Shown piece after piece: positions 57,484 to 64,000 of a stretch of 64,000 nt of DNA; position 1 is the stretch's first letter, and each line of letters starts with the position of its first letter. The stretch is from Halomonas sp. LBP4 (GTDB lineage: Bacteria; Pseudomonadota; Gammaproteobacteria; Pseudomonadales; Halomonadaceae). The notes beneath the pieces are model-generated. The model was given only the letters and a program-made list of their open reading frames with translations, ran no database searches and was not told the origin of the DNA. The stretch lies in the NCBI RefSeq assembly GCF_003202205.1, contig NZ_PDOG01000002.1, positions 346,966 to 410,965 on the forward strand, given 5' to 3'. The position numbers were made by a program, and so were the translations under genes.

Positions 57484-59973
57484 ATGGCGGAAAACGTCGA
57501 CATCGAGATTCGTGGCATGTCCTGTGCGTCCTGCGTCGGACGGGTGGAGCGTGCGCTCGGCAAGCTGCCGGGGGTCATCCACGCCCAGGTAAATCTTGCC
57601 ATGCAGAAGGCGGCCATCGAGGTGGAGGGAGGCACTCCTACTGCCGGCCTGCTCGACGCCATCGAAGCGGCGGGCTATCAGCCGGTGGTGGAAAGCAGCG
57701 ACATTCCCGTTACCGGCATGAGCTGCGGATCCTGCGTCTCGCGGATCGAGCGAGCGCTCGGCAAGCTGCCCGGCATGGTGGAGGTGAGTGTCAATCTCGC
57801 CACACAGAAGGCCTTCGTACGTTACCTGCCGGGGGCCGTGTCGTTGTCGCGTATCCATCATGCCATCCGGGAGGCGGGCTATGAGCCGCAGGCTGGCGAT
57901 GCGCCACAGCAGGCGGACAGCGAGGACCGGGAGGGAGCACAGCTTCGCAACCGGGTCGTGCTCGCCGCGGTGTTCACGATCCCGGTGGTCATCATCGCCA
58001 TGGGCAAGATGATTCCGGCGCTGGAGGCGCTCTTCTCGAGCCTGATGCCACACCGTGGCTGGATGGGGATCGAGTGGCTGCTCACCACTCCCGTCCTGTT
58101 CTACGCCGGGGCGCGCTTCTACCGCGCCGGCTATGCCGAACTCCGACATGCCAATCCGGGCATGAACAGCCTGGTCATGATCGGTTCGAGCGCCGCCTAT
58201 TTCTATTCGGTCGCCGCCCTGCTGATGCCCGGATTTTTTCCCACCGGGACCGCCGAAAGCTATTTCGAGGCGGCGGCGGTGATCGTGACGCTGATCCTGT
58301 TGGGACGCTACTTCGAGCACCTTGCCAAGGGCCGTACCTCCGAGGCGATCAAGAAGCTCCTGCAGTTGCAGGCGAAAACCGCCCGCGTCATCCGTGACGG
58401 CGAAGCGGTCGAGGTGCCAATCGAAGCCGTCGTACCCGGCGATCACCTCCTGGCCCGCCCGGGCGAGCGAATCCCCGTGGACGGCGTCGTTGAAGACGGT
58501 CATTCCTATGTCGACGAGTCGATGATCAGCGGTGAGCCGGTGCCGGTCGCCAAGCAGAAGGAGGCCGAGGTCGTCGGCGGTACCATCAACAAGAACGGTG
58601 CGCTCACCTTCCGTGCCACGCGGGTCGGCGCCGACACGCTGCTGTCGCAAATCATCAGGATGGTGGAAGCGGCCCAGGCCGAGAAGCCCCCGATCCAGCA
58701 GTTGGCCGACAAGATCGCCGGCGTCTTCGTGCCCGTGGTGATCGCCATTGCCCTGATCACCTTCGGGGTGTGGTTCGCCGTCGGGCCGGCCCCGGCCCTG
58801 TCCTTCGCCTTTGTCACGACCGTCAGCGTGCTGTTGATCGCCTGCCCCTGCGCCATGGGCTTGGCCACGCCGACCGCGATCATGGTCGGCACCGGCAAGG
58901 GTGCGGAAATGGGGGTGCTGTTTCGCAAGGGCGCGGCGCTCGAGACACTAGCCAAGATGGATACCGTCGTGCTGGACAAGACCGGCACGCTGACCCGGGG
59001 GCGCCCCGAGCTGACCGACTTCGAAGCGATCGACGGTCACGAGAATGAGGTGCTGCGACTGGTAGCGGCGGTGGAAGCGCAGAGCGAACACCCCATTGCC
59101 GAGGCCATCGTGCGCGGTGCCAGGGCGCGCGGGCTTGAATTGCCAGCCGTGAGCCATTTCGGCGCCGAGCCTGGCTATGGTATCGAGGCCGACGTCGCCG
59201 GTCATCGGCTTCACGTGGGTGCCGATCGCTATATGAACCGGCTCGGGATCGGGCTCGGCAAGGCGGAAGAGCGCGCCAAGGCGCTTGCCGAGGACGCCAA
59301 GAGCCCCCTCTATGCCTCGGTGGACGGTCGGCTCGCGGCGATCATCGCGGTGGCCGACCCGCTCAAGGAGGGCTCGGCCGAGGCCATCGCGGCACTCAAG
59401 GCGCTGGGGCTGGAAGTGGCCATGCTCACCGGCGACAATCGCGCCACGGCTGAAGCCGTTGCCCGGCAGGCCGGTATTCAGCGGGTGCTCGCCGAGGTGC
59501 TGCCGGACCAGAAGGCGGCGGAGATACGGCGCCTCCAGTCGGAGGGCAGACGTGTCGCCTTCGTGGGGGACGGGATCAACGATGCACCGGCGCTGGCCCA
59601 GGCCGATGTGGGCATTGCGATCGGCACCGGTACCGATATCGCGATCGAGGCCGGCGATGTGGTGCTGATGCGTGGCGACCTGCGAGGCATCGTCAATGCC
59701 ACGGCACTTTCCAAGCGTACCCATCGGACCATCATCGGTAATTTCGTCTGGGCCTATGGCTACAACCTGGCCCTGATCCCTGTGGCGGCAGGCGCGCTCT
59801 ATCCATTCGTCGGCGTATTGCTCAACCCCATGCTGGCGGCTGCCGCCATGAGCTTCTCCAGCGTCTTCGTGCTGACCAACTCGTTGCGGCTGCGCCGCTT
59901 TACGCCGGATATCGACGACGCTGCATCCATGACACGTGGTGAACCCCAGGTGGGTCGAGCCCACCAAGCCTAA
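57484..59973 (+). CDS. copA: Copper-exporting P1B-type ATPase
   Basis: 829 residues from the ATG at 57484. Two N-terminal HMA domains bear GMSCASC (about residue 11) and GMSCGSC (about residue 78). The P-type core has the SGEP actuator loop, the transmembrane CPC in [15 protein letters not shown], the phosphorylation site [11 protein letters not shown] in EHPIAEAI, and [20 protein letters not shown]. The CPC with two CxxC domains is the Cu(I) subgroup (P1B-1). It pumps Cu(I) out of the cytoplasm. It is 67 bp after merR in the same unit. Confidence 0.95.
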   Translation: MAENVDIEIRGMSCASCVGRVERALGKLPGVIHAQVNLAMQKAAIEVEGGTPTAGLLDAIEAAGYQPVVESSDIPVTGMSCGSCVSRIERALGKLPGMVEVSVNLATQKAFVRYLPGAVSLSRIHHAIREAGYEPQAGDAPQQADSEDREGAQLRNRVVLAAVFTIPVVIIAMGKMIPALEALFSSLMPHRGWMGIEWLLTTPVLFYAGARFYRAGYAELRHANPGMNSLVMIGSSAAYFYSVAALLMPGFFPTGTAESYFEAAAVIVTLILLGRYFEHLAKGRTSEAIKKLLQLQAKTARVIRDGEAVEVPIEAVVPGDHLLARPGERIPVDGVVEDGHSYVDESMISGEPVPVAKQKEAEVVGGTINKNGALTFRATRVGADTLLSQIIRMVEAAQAEKPPIQQLADKIAGVFVPVVIAIALITFGVWFAVGPAPALSFAFVTTVSVLLIACPCAMGLATPTAIMVGTGKGAEMGVLFRKGAALETLAKMDTVVLDKTGTLTRGRPELTDFEAIDGHENEVLRLVAAVEAQSEHPIAEAIVRGARARGLELPAVSHFGAEPGYGIEADVAGHRLHVGADRYMNRLGIGLGKAEERAKALAEDAKSPLYASVDGRLAAIIAVADPLKEGSAEAIAALKALGLEVAMLTGDNRATAEAVARQAGIQRVLAEVLPDQKAAEIRRLQSEGRRVAFVGDGINDAPALAQADVGIAIGTGTDIAIEAGDVVLMRGDLRGIVNATALSKRTHRTIIGNFVWAYGYNLALIPVAAGALYPFVGVLLNPMLAAAAMSFSSVFVLTNSLRLRRFTPDIDDAASMTRGEPQVGRAHQA

Positions 59974-59999
59974 GCAGCGAAAGTCAACGGGAGACCGAG

Positions 60000-60134
60000 A
60001 TGATGGGAAGCGAAGCATGCATGTGGCCTATGGCGGGGATGGGGCTGACAGCCATCCTGCTGGTTATTGCACTGATACTTGGCGTTGCTGCGCTCGTCAA
60101 ATATCTCTTTTTTAACAAGAGACACGAGAAATAA
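60000..60134 (+). CDS. Small Met-rich single-pass membrane protein (44 aa)
   Basis: 44 codons, MMGSEACMWPMAGMG, then a single hydrophobic helix (LTAILLVIALILGVAALVKY) and a basic tail (LFFNKRHEK). GGGAG lies eight bases before the ATG. The N-terminus has five Met and one Cys in 15 residues, ligands suited to Cu(I). It sits 26 bp after copA in the same orientation. A helper of copper export is plausible; no homologue can be named from memory. Confidence 0.6.
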   Translation: MMGSEACMWPMAGMGLTAILLVIALILGVAALVKYLFFNKRHEK

Positions 60135-60149
60135 AAGAAAAGTGTAGGC

Positions 60150-60884
60150 ATGAGGCTAAATCCCGTTGGCCTAATGAAAGGATTCGGCACACCACATGAG
60201 ACGAATATGGCAAGCAAGCTTGGTGTAAATCCCAGGCTCGTAGTGGGAACTGCTGTGCTGATTGGCTTGGCAGCTCTCTACTGGGCCCTGATGGAGACCG
60301 GTGCCTTATCGATATTCTCTGATAAGAGGGCCTTGCGCGAGTGGGTTGGTCAACTGGGTTTCTGGGGGCCGCTGGCCATTATTGCCATGATGATAGCGGC
60401 CATCGTCATGAGCCCGATACCCAGTGGACCGATCGCCATGGTGGCCGGTGCGACCTACGGCCCTGTCTGGGGGACGGCGTATGTGGTCATCGGTGCCGAG
60501 GCCGGCGCTCTGCTCGCCTTCGGCATTGCCCGCCTGCTCGGCTTTGAGGTGATCCATCGCTGGTCGCGTATACGTCCCATGTTGGACTGGCTGGGAAAGG
60601 GGCGCTCTCAGACGGGGTTGATGCTCGTCGTTTTCGCATCGCGATTGGTGCCATTTATTTCGTTCGATGCCGTCAGTTACGCGGCGGGCCTCACACCGCT
60701 CGCCTTCTGGCGCTTCTTGATTGCCACGCTGGCCGGGGTAGTTCCGACGGCGTACCTGATCGTCATGTTCGGCGACGTACTGATTACCGCCGATTCCAGA
60801 GGTCTGACAGTCGTCTTGATTCTGATCAGCGGTGTCACGCTCCTGCCGATCCTGGCGAGGCTAGTCTGGACTCGGCATGCATGA
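60150..60884 (+). CDS. TVP38/TMEM64 (VTT/DedA-like) membrane protein
   Basis: 244 residues (or about 225 from a later ATG at 60207). Hydrophobic segments flank the VTT signature: VMSPIPSGPIAMVAGATYGP, then GTAYVVIGAEAGALLAFGIA, and FASRLVPFISFDAVSYAAGL. DedA/VTT proteins act in lipid scrambling or ion homeostasis. Members occur in several metal-resistance clusters, as here between copA and lgt. Confidence 0.85.
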   Translation: MRLNPVGLMKGFGTPHETNMASKLGVNPRLVVGTAVLIGLAALYWALMETGALSIFSDKRALREWVGQLGFWGPLAIIAMMIAAIVMSPIPSGPIAMVAGATYGPVWGTAYVVIGAEAGALLAFGIARLLGFEVIHRWSRIRPMLDWLGKGRSQTGLMLVVFASRLVPFISFDAVSYAAGLTPLAFWRFLIATLAGVVPTAYLIVMFGDVLITADSRGLTVVLILISGVTLLPILARLVWTRHA

Positions 60885-61096
60885 CTGGTGATGGCGCTGG
60901 CAACCTCGGCCATCGAGGTCGCGTCTCCTTCGTCGAACGAAGCCAGGCGACCTGGTCGGCGGGGCAGGACCGGTGACGCTCGGTGAGTCCGATTCGCCGG
61001 TCGACGTCACCATCGATCATGGCGTTGTGTAAGCGAGGTCTATCGCAAATGCTAGCTCGGCGACATGCATTGGTTGCTAGAACATAAGGAAGACTC
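60885..61096. other. Intergenic region before lgt
   Basis: 212 bp. I see no gene and no third MerR-type promoter here. AAGGAAG at 61086-61092 is the ribosome binding site of lgt. Short coding-like patches on both strands are too weak to call. Confidence 0.4.
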
Positions 61097-61909
61097 ATGC
61101 TGCAATATCCTCAGATCGATCCCGTGGCCATCTCCCTGGGGCCAGTACAGATTCACTGGTATGGCCTGATGTACGTAGTCGGGCTGACCGCCGCCTGGTG
61201 GCTAGGGCGTCGTCGTGCCCACCGCCTGGGCCTGAATCACGATGATATCGGCGATCTGATTTTTTACGCTGCCGTGGGGATCATCTTGGGTGGCCGCCTT
61301 GGCTATGTGCTGTTCTATGGGCTCGAGCAACTCCTGGCCAACCCCTTGTGGCTATTTCGGGTTTGGGATGGAGGCATGAGTTTCCATGGCGGGCTGGCCG
61401 GTGTGTTGATGGCAGCATGGCTGTTTGCCCGCAAGCACCGCCTGGCCTTCTTTCAGCTGACCGATTTCATCGCCCCGCTGGTGCCGATCGGCCTGGGCGC
61501 GGGGCGCCTCGGCAATTTCATCAATCACGAGCTGCCGGGGCGTATCAGCGATGTCCCCTGGGCCATGGTATTCCCCCCCATGATGGGGCTGGGGCCGGAG
61601 CCGCGTCATCCCTCGGCGCTCTACGAGTTCGCCCTGGAAGGGGTGGTGCTGTTTGCCGTGCTGTGGTGGCTGTCGAGCCGACCACGCCAGCGGGGCATGA
61701 TCTCCGGGCTGTTCCTGACGTGCTATGGCGCCTTCCGCTTCACCGTGGAGTTCGTGCGCCTGCCCGACCCCCATCTGGGGTTCATCGCCTTCGGCTGGCT
61801 GACCATGGGGCAGCTGTTGACCCTGCCGATGCTCATCGCGGGCCTTGCCCTGGTCGTCTGGGCGAGGCGTCAGCCGGTGAATGAGGCGAAAACGGCGGTG
61901 GCCTCATGA
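61097..61909 (+). CDS. lgt: Prolipoprotein diacylglyceryl transferase (Lgt), metal-island copy
   Basis: 270 residues, seven hydrophobic segments. The Lgt signature [16 protein letters not shown] is intact with its essential Arg, with [13 protein letters not shown] (conserved His) and [14 protein letters not shown]. It transfers diacylglycerol to the lipobox Cys. Lgt is normally encoded next to thyA; this copy sits in a copper/thiol island, so it is probably a second, accessory Lgt. Its stop overlaps the next start (ATGA). Confidence 0.92.
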   Translation: MLQYPQIDPVAISLGPVQIHWYGLMYVVGLTAAWWLGRRRAHRLGLNHDDIGDLIFYAAVGIILGGRLGYVLFYGLEQLLANPLWLFRVWDGGMSFHGGLAGVLMAAWLFARKHRLAFFQLTDFIAPLVPIGLGAGRLGNFINHELPGRISDVPWAMVFPPMMGLGPEPRHPSALYEFALEGVVLFAVLWWLSSRPRQRGMISGLFLTCYGAFRFTVEFVRLPDPHLGFIAFGWLTMGQLLTLPMLIAGLALVVWARRQPVNEAKTAVAS

Positions 61910-62448
61910 AAACGGCCTTCGCTTTTCTGCTGGTGCTGCTGTTCGTCGCCACGCCGGTATCGGCCCGCGGGGAGTTTCCCGTGGGCCGTGACAAGAGCAA
62001 TCCCTTCAGTGACCCGGTTCAGGGGAGATTCCTGCCGGCTAAAGAAGCCTTCCGGGCCAGCGCCTGGCGAGACGATGAACGCGTATATGTCGGCTTTATC
62101 AATGCCGAAGACTATTACCTCCACCGGCATCAGTTCGCCCTTGACAGCCGCGACCCGGGGGTCAGTTTCGCTGAACTGGCCTTGCCTCCCGGCGAGCTCA
62201 TGGTGCATGCATCTCTGGGGGAGATCCATGTGTTCTATGACCGGGTGGTATTCAGTGCGCCCATCGAGGCGAGCGACGCCGCTACCGAGCCGCTGACCAT
62301 CACGGTGACCTTTCAGGGCTGTTCCGATCAGGGGCTTTGCTATCCGCCCGAACAGATCGAGCTCGAAGCGCTGTACGGTTCGCCTCCGGCAGCCTTCACC
62401 ACCAGCCCCTCCCATGATACGGCGGATAGCCCCAAAGGAGCGCTTTGA
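61906..62448 (+). CDS. Stand-alone DsbD alpha-domain-like periplasmic protein
   Basis: 180 residues with a signal peptide ([19 protein letters not shown]). The immunoglobulin-like DsbD N-terminal domain is seen from [20 protein letters not shown] to [20 protein letters not shown], where the two Cys match the redox pair of DsbD-alpha. The transmembrane and thioredoxin domains of DsbD are not attached. It may take electrons from the CcdA-like protein (55871) or from the TauE/SafE-like protein encoded next (start directly after this stop). Confidence 0.87.
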   Translation: MKTAFAFLLVLLFVATPVSARGEFPVGRDKSNPFSDPVQGRFLPAKEAFRASAWRDDERVYVGFINAEDYYLHRHQFALDSRDPGVSFAELALPPGELMVHASLGEIHVFYDRVVFSAPIEASDAATEPLTITVTFQGCSDQGLCYPPEQIELEALYGSPPAAFTTSPSHDTADSPKGAL

Positions 62449-63180
62449 ATGGATCCCACCGACCTGAGCCTGCCGCCGTTGGCGGCGGCCTTCATTTTCG
62501 GCCTGCTGGGGGGGGCGCACTGCATTGGTATGTGTGGCGGGATCATGAGTGCCCTGACCTTTGCCGTGCCCCCCAGCATGCGGCAGCCGGGACGCCTGGC
62601 CGGCCTGTTGCTCGGCTACAACTTGGGTCGTATCACAAGCTACATGATCGCCGGCGCCCTCGTGGCGTTGCTCGGTTCCGTGCTCAATCATGTCCTGGAT
62701 GGTATCGCCCTGGCGCTGCGTATCCTGGCGGCTGTCATGCTGGTTCTGATGGCGCTGTATATCGCCAACTGGTGGAAGGGTTTGGTTCATGTCGAGGCCC
62801 TGGGGCGCGCTCTCTGGCGTCGTGTCGAGCCCTTTGGCCGACGCTTGATGCCAGTCGTGAAGGTGCCCCAGGCCTTCGCGCTGGGCTCGATCTGGGGCTG
62901 GATGCCCTGCGGGCTGATCTATTCGATGCTGGCCTGGAGTCTGGCCGTGGCCGAGCCGTTGCGCGCCGCGACGATGATGGGAGCCTTCGGGCTCGGCACC
63001 CTGCCCGCCGTCCTGGCGACCGGCGTGGCAGCCCGTCGCGTCTCGCTATGGATTCGTCATCCGGCGACCCGCACGATGGCGGCATTGCTGATCATTTCAT
63101 TTGCCGCCTGGCAACTCTGGCATCTGCAATCCATGACCGGAATGGTCGATATGGCCAGCATGACGCCGTCGCATCACTGA
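62449..63180 (+). CDS. TauE/SafE-like (UreH/DsbD_2-type) membrane protein
   Basis: 243 residues, six hydrophobic helices. Cys motifs are FGLLGGAHCIGMCGGIMSA in helix 1 and SIWGWMPCGLIYSML in the second half, equivalent to the transmembrane redox/metal Cys of DsbD-like and CcoS-associated copper proteins. A C-terminal tail is rich in His/Met (MTGMVDMASMTPSHH). It is often annotated as a sulfite exporter, but the Cys pattern fits thiol or copper handling better. Confidence 0.85.
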   Translation: MDPTDLSLPPLAAAFIFGLLGGAHCIGMCGGIMSALTFAVPPSMRQPGRLAGLLLGYNLGRITSYMIAGALVALLGSVLNHVLDGIALALRILAAVMLVLMALYIANWWKGLVHVEALGRALWRRVEPFGRRLMPVVKVPQAFALGSIWGWMPCGLIYSMLAWSLAVAEPLRAATMMGAFGLGTLPAVLATGVAARRVSLWIRHPATRTMAALLIISFAAWQLWHLQSMTGMVDMASMTPSHH

Positions 63181-63291
63181 TCCACGTGCCCACGAGCACT
63201 CTACAACCTCAGGGCAGCCCAAGGGGCAAGGCCCCGGCTGGCGGCCCATGTCGGGAGCTCCCTCCCGGCCCCGAGGTTCCAAAATGAGGGC

Positions 63292-63322
63292 TTGACCTTG
63301 AAGTGGGCTTCAAGGATACCTT
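63292..63322 (+). promoter_or_regulatory. MerR-type promoter (c) for the SCO1 gene
   Basis: TTGACC (63292-63297), 19 bp, TACCTT (63317-63322). The dyad CCTTGAAG-TGGG-CTTCAAGG is a perfect inverted repeat. It is the best of the three MerR-type sites in the window and lies 97 bp before the SCO1 ATG. The rest of the 238-bp gap (63181-63418) shows a GGGGCAAGGCCCC-type stem near 63221. Confidence 0.7.
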
Positions 63323-63418
63323 TTTCAGCAAGCAGCCTCGCTGCCGGGTGGAAATCGAGCCATGCCTTGTCGATTGCCTTGCTGGCGGCAAGGTGCTTCA
63401 CGGGAAAAGGAGAGTGTC

Positions 63419-64000
63419 ATGCGGAATCGTCGTAACACGATCTTGACCGCCACCGTGGTCGTCGCCAGCGGCTTCGGGACCGGCTCGCTTTCCTTCGCTC
63501 ACTCCCTCGACGAGGCCGAGGAGACATTGCAGGAACGGGAGCGCTATGTCCAGTTTGTCGACCAGCCGGCTCCGGCATTCTCCTTGACCGATGTTGACGG
63601 CAATATCGTCTCTTCCTCCGACCTGGAAGAGAGCGTCGTGGTGCTCAATTTCATCTACACGCGCTGCAGGGAAGCCTGCCCGGTGCATATGAACCTGATT
63701 GCCGAGGTACAGGAGCAAGTCAACGACGCCGGCCTGCATGAAGACGTCGAATTTATCACGATTGCTACCGATAGCGAGGACATCGCTGGCACGCGCGACA
63801 ACATGCGGGCCTATGGCACAAATTTCGACTTCGACCCCGCCAGTTGGCGGTTTCTTTATCGGGGCGAAAACGAGCCTGCCGACACCACACGCCAGGTCGC
63901 GGAAGCCTATGGCCTCAAGTTCGACGATGTGGCCGAGGGCGTCCAGAGTCATGGCGTCGTGACTCATGTCATCGATCAGTCGGGGCGTATGCGCGCCCGC
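63419..64000 (+). CDS. SCO1/SenC-family copper chaperone/thiol-redox protein (partial, runs off the window)
   Basis: The gene is open to the window end (194 codons seen). A signal peptide (ILTATVVVASGFGTGSLSFA) is followed by a thioredoxin-like SCO domain: FSLTDVDGNIVSSSDL, then LNFIYTRCREACPVHMNLIA with the CxxxC copper site (Cys83, Cys87), and HGVVTHVIDQSG with the candidate third-ligand His. SCO proteins deliver copper to cytochrome oxidase CuA or buffer thiols. AAGGAGAG precedes the ATG. Promoter (c) indicates MerR-dependent expression with the copA unit. Confidence 0.9.
   Translation, partial: MRNRRNTILTATVVVASGFGTGSLSFAHSLDEAEETLQERERYVQFVDQPAPAFSLTDVDGNIVSSSDLEESVVVLNFIYTRCREACPVHMNLIAEVQEQVNDAGLHEDVEFITIATDSEDIAGTRDNMRAYGTNFDFDPASWRFLYRGENEPADTTRQVAEAYGLKFDDVAEGVQSHGVVTHVIDQSGRMRAR

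Noticed and set aside
63398..63967. A 189-codon minus-strand frame opposite the SCO1 gene
   Set aside because: The plus strand has a signal peptide, CxxxC site and ribosome binding site and stays open to the window end; the antisense frame shows no motif.
1..64000. tRNA, rRNA, riboswitch or phage attachment sites
   Set aside because: I looked for cloverleaf-like ends with TTCGANNC arms next to tRNA-like stems and for att-like repeats of tRNA 3' ends, and saw none I could support by eye.

Overview
The window is a high-GC chromosomal segment of a gammaproteobacterium. Several things point to a halophilic, Halomonas-like member of the Oceanospirillales: a long-form BetT choline transporter, a DUF1127 protein next to a LysR gene, a TRAP-based catabolic operon, paired LysR/oxidoreductase units, and general codon and GC style. 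That assignment is inference; there is no rRNA or core marker to fix it. I found no tRNA, rRNA, CRISPR array or intact insertion sequence.

Layout. 1-4.5 kb: an insulinase-type zinc protease, a quinone reductase and its LysR regulator. 4.5-6.9 kb: an AT-richer scar holding a ~1 kb tandem duplication that encodes two small secreted repeat proteins, an IS1380-type remnant and a decapitated racemase gene. 6.9-13.8 kb: an ArsR/AHSA1/VOC/DUF899 cluster, then a probable five-gene redox and repair operon (DMT transporter, nitroreductase, GrpB-like fragment, OsmC, endonuclease IV) divergent from a MarR gene across three operator-like repeats. 13.8-16.9 kb: DUF1127/LysR pair, an Nmad3 nucleotide-modification-associated gene and a degenerate YgjP gene. 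16.97-25.0 kb: a catabolic operon with a split transketolase, TRAP transporter, LtnD-like dehydrogenase, TIM-barrel isomerase, SDR and GntR regulator. 25-33 kb: sterol-desaturase-like gene, ArsR-rhodanese fusion, a mosaic of three broken genes, DUF899/VOC genes, BetT, rhodanese and LysR. 33-42.3 kb: DMT transporter with a possible leader ORF, Ada, an FtsH-like protease and the helicase Lhr. 42.3-46.7 kb: secreted proteins, including a PafA-like phosphatase and a His/Arg-rich repeat protein. 46.7-53.8 kb: an EF-G paralogue, small enzymes and an ECF42-type sigma factor with two DGPF (YCII) genes. 53.8-64 kb: DUF4010 membrane protein, methyltransferase and a copper/thiol-redox island (CcdA-like, MerR, CopA, small Met-rich membrane protein, VTT protein, Lgt, DsbD-alpha-like, TauE/SafE-like, SCO1).

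Two regulatory circuits can be read directly from the DNA. (1) Four promoter elements of identical architecture, TGTCGA-N17-CGAC, precede the two divergent DGPF genes next to the ECF42 sigma gene and also precede a VOC+DUF899 pair and a DUF899 gene 23 kb away; together they form an apparent ECF42 regulon. (2) Three promoters with the 19-bp spacer typical of MerR control (TTGACC-N19-hexamer around a CCTTgAAG dyad) precede the CcdA-like gene, the merR-copA operon and the SCO1 gene, which defines a metal regulon. The catabolic operon has TGGTNNACCA dyads at 16645 and 16945 that fit its GntR regulator. Its enzyme set lacks any kinase or aldolase, so its substrate cannot be named and may be new.
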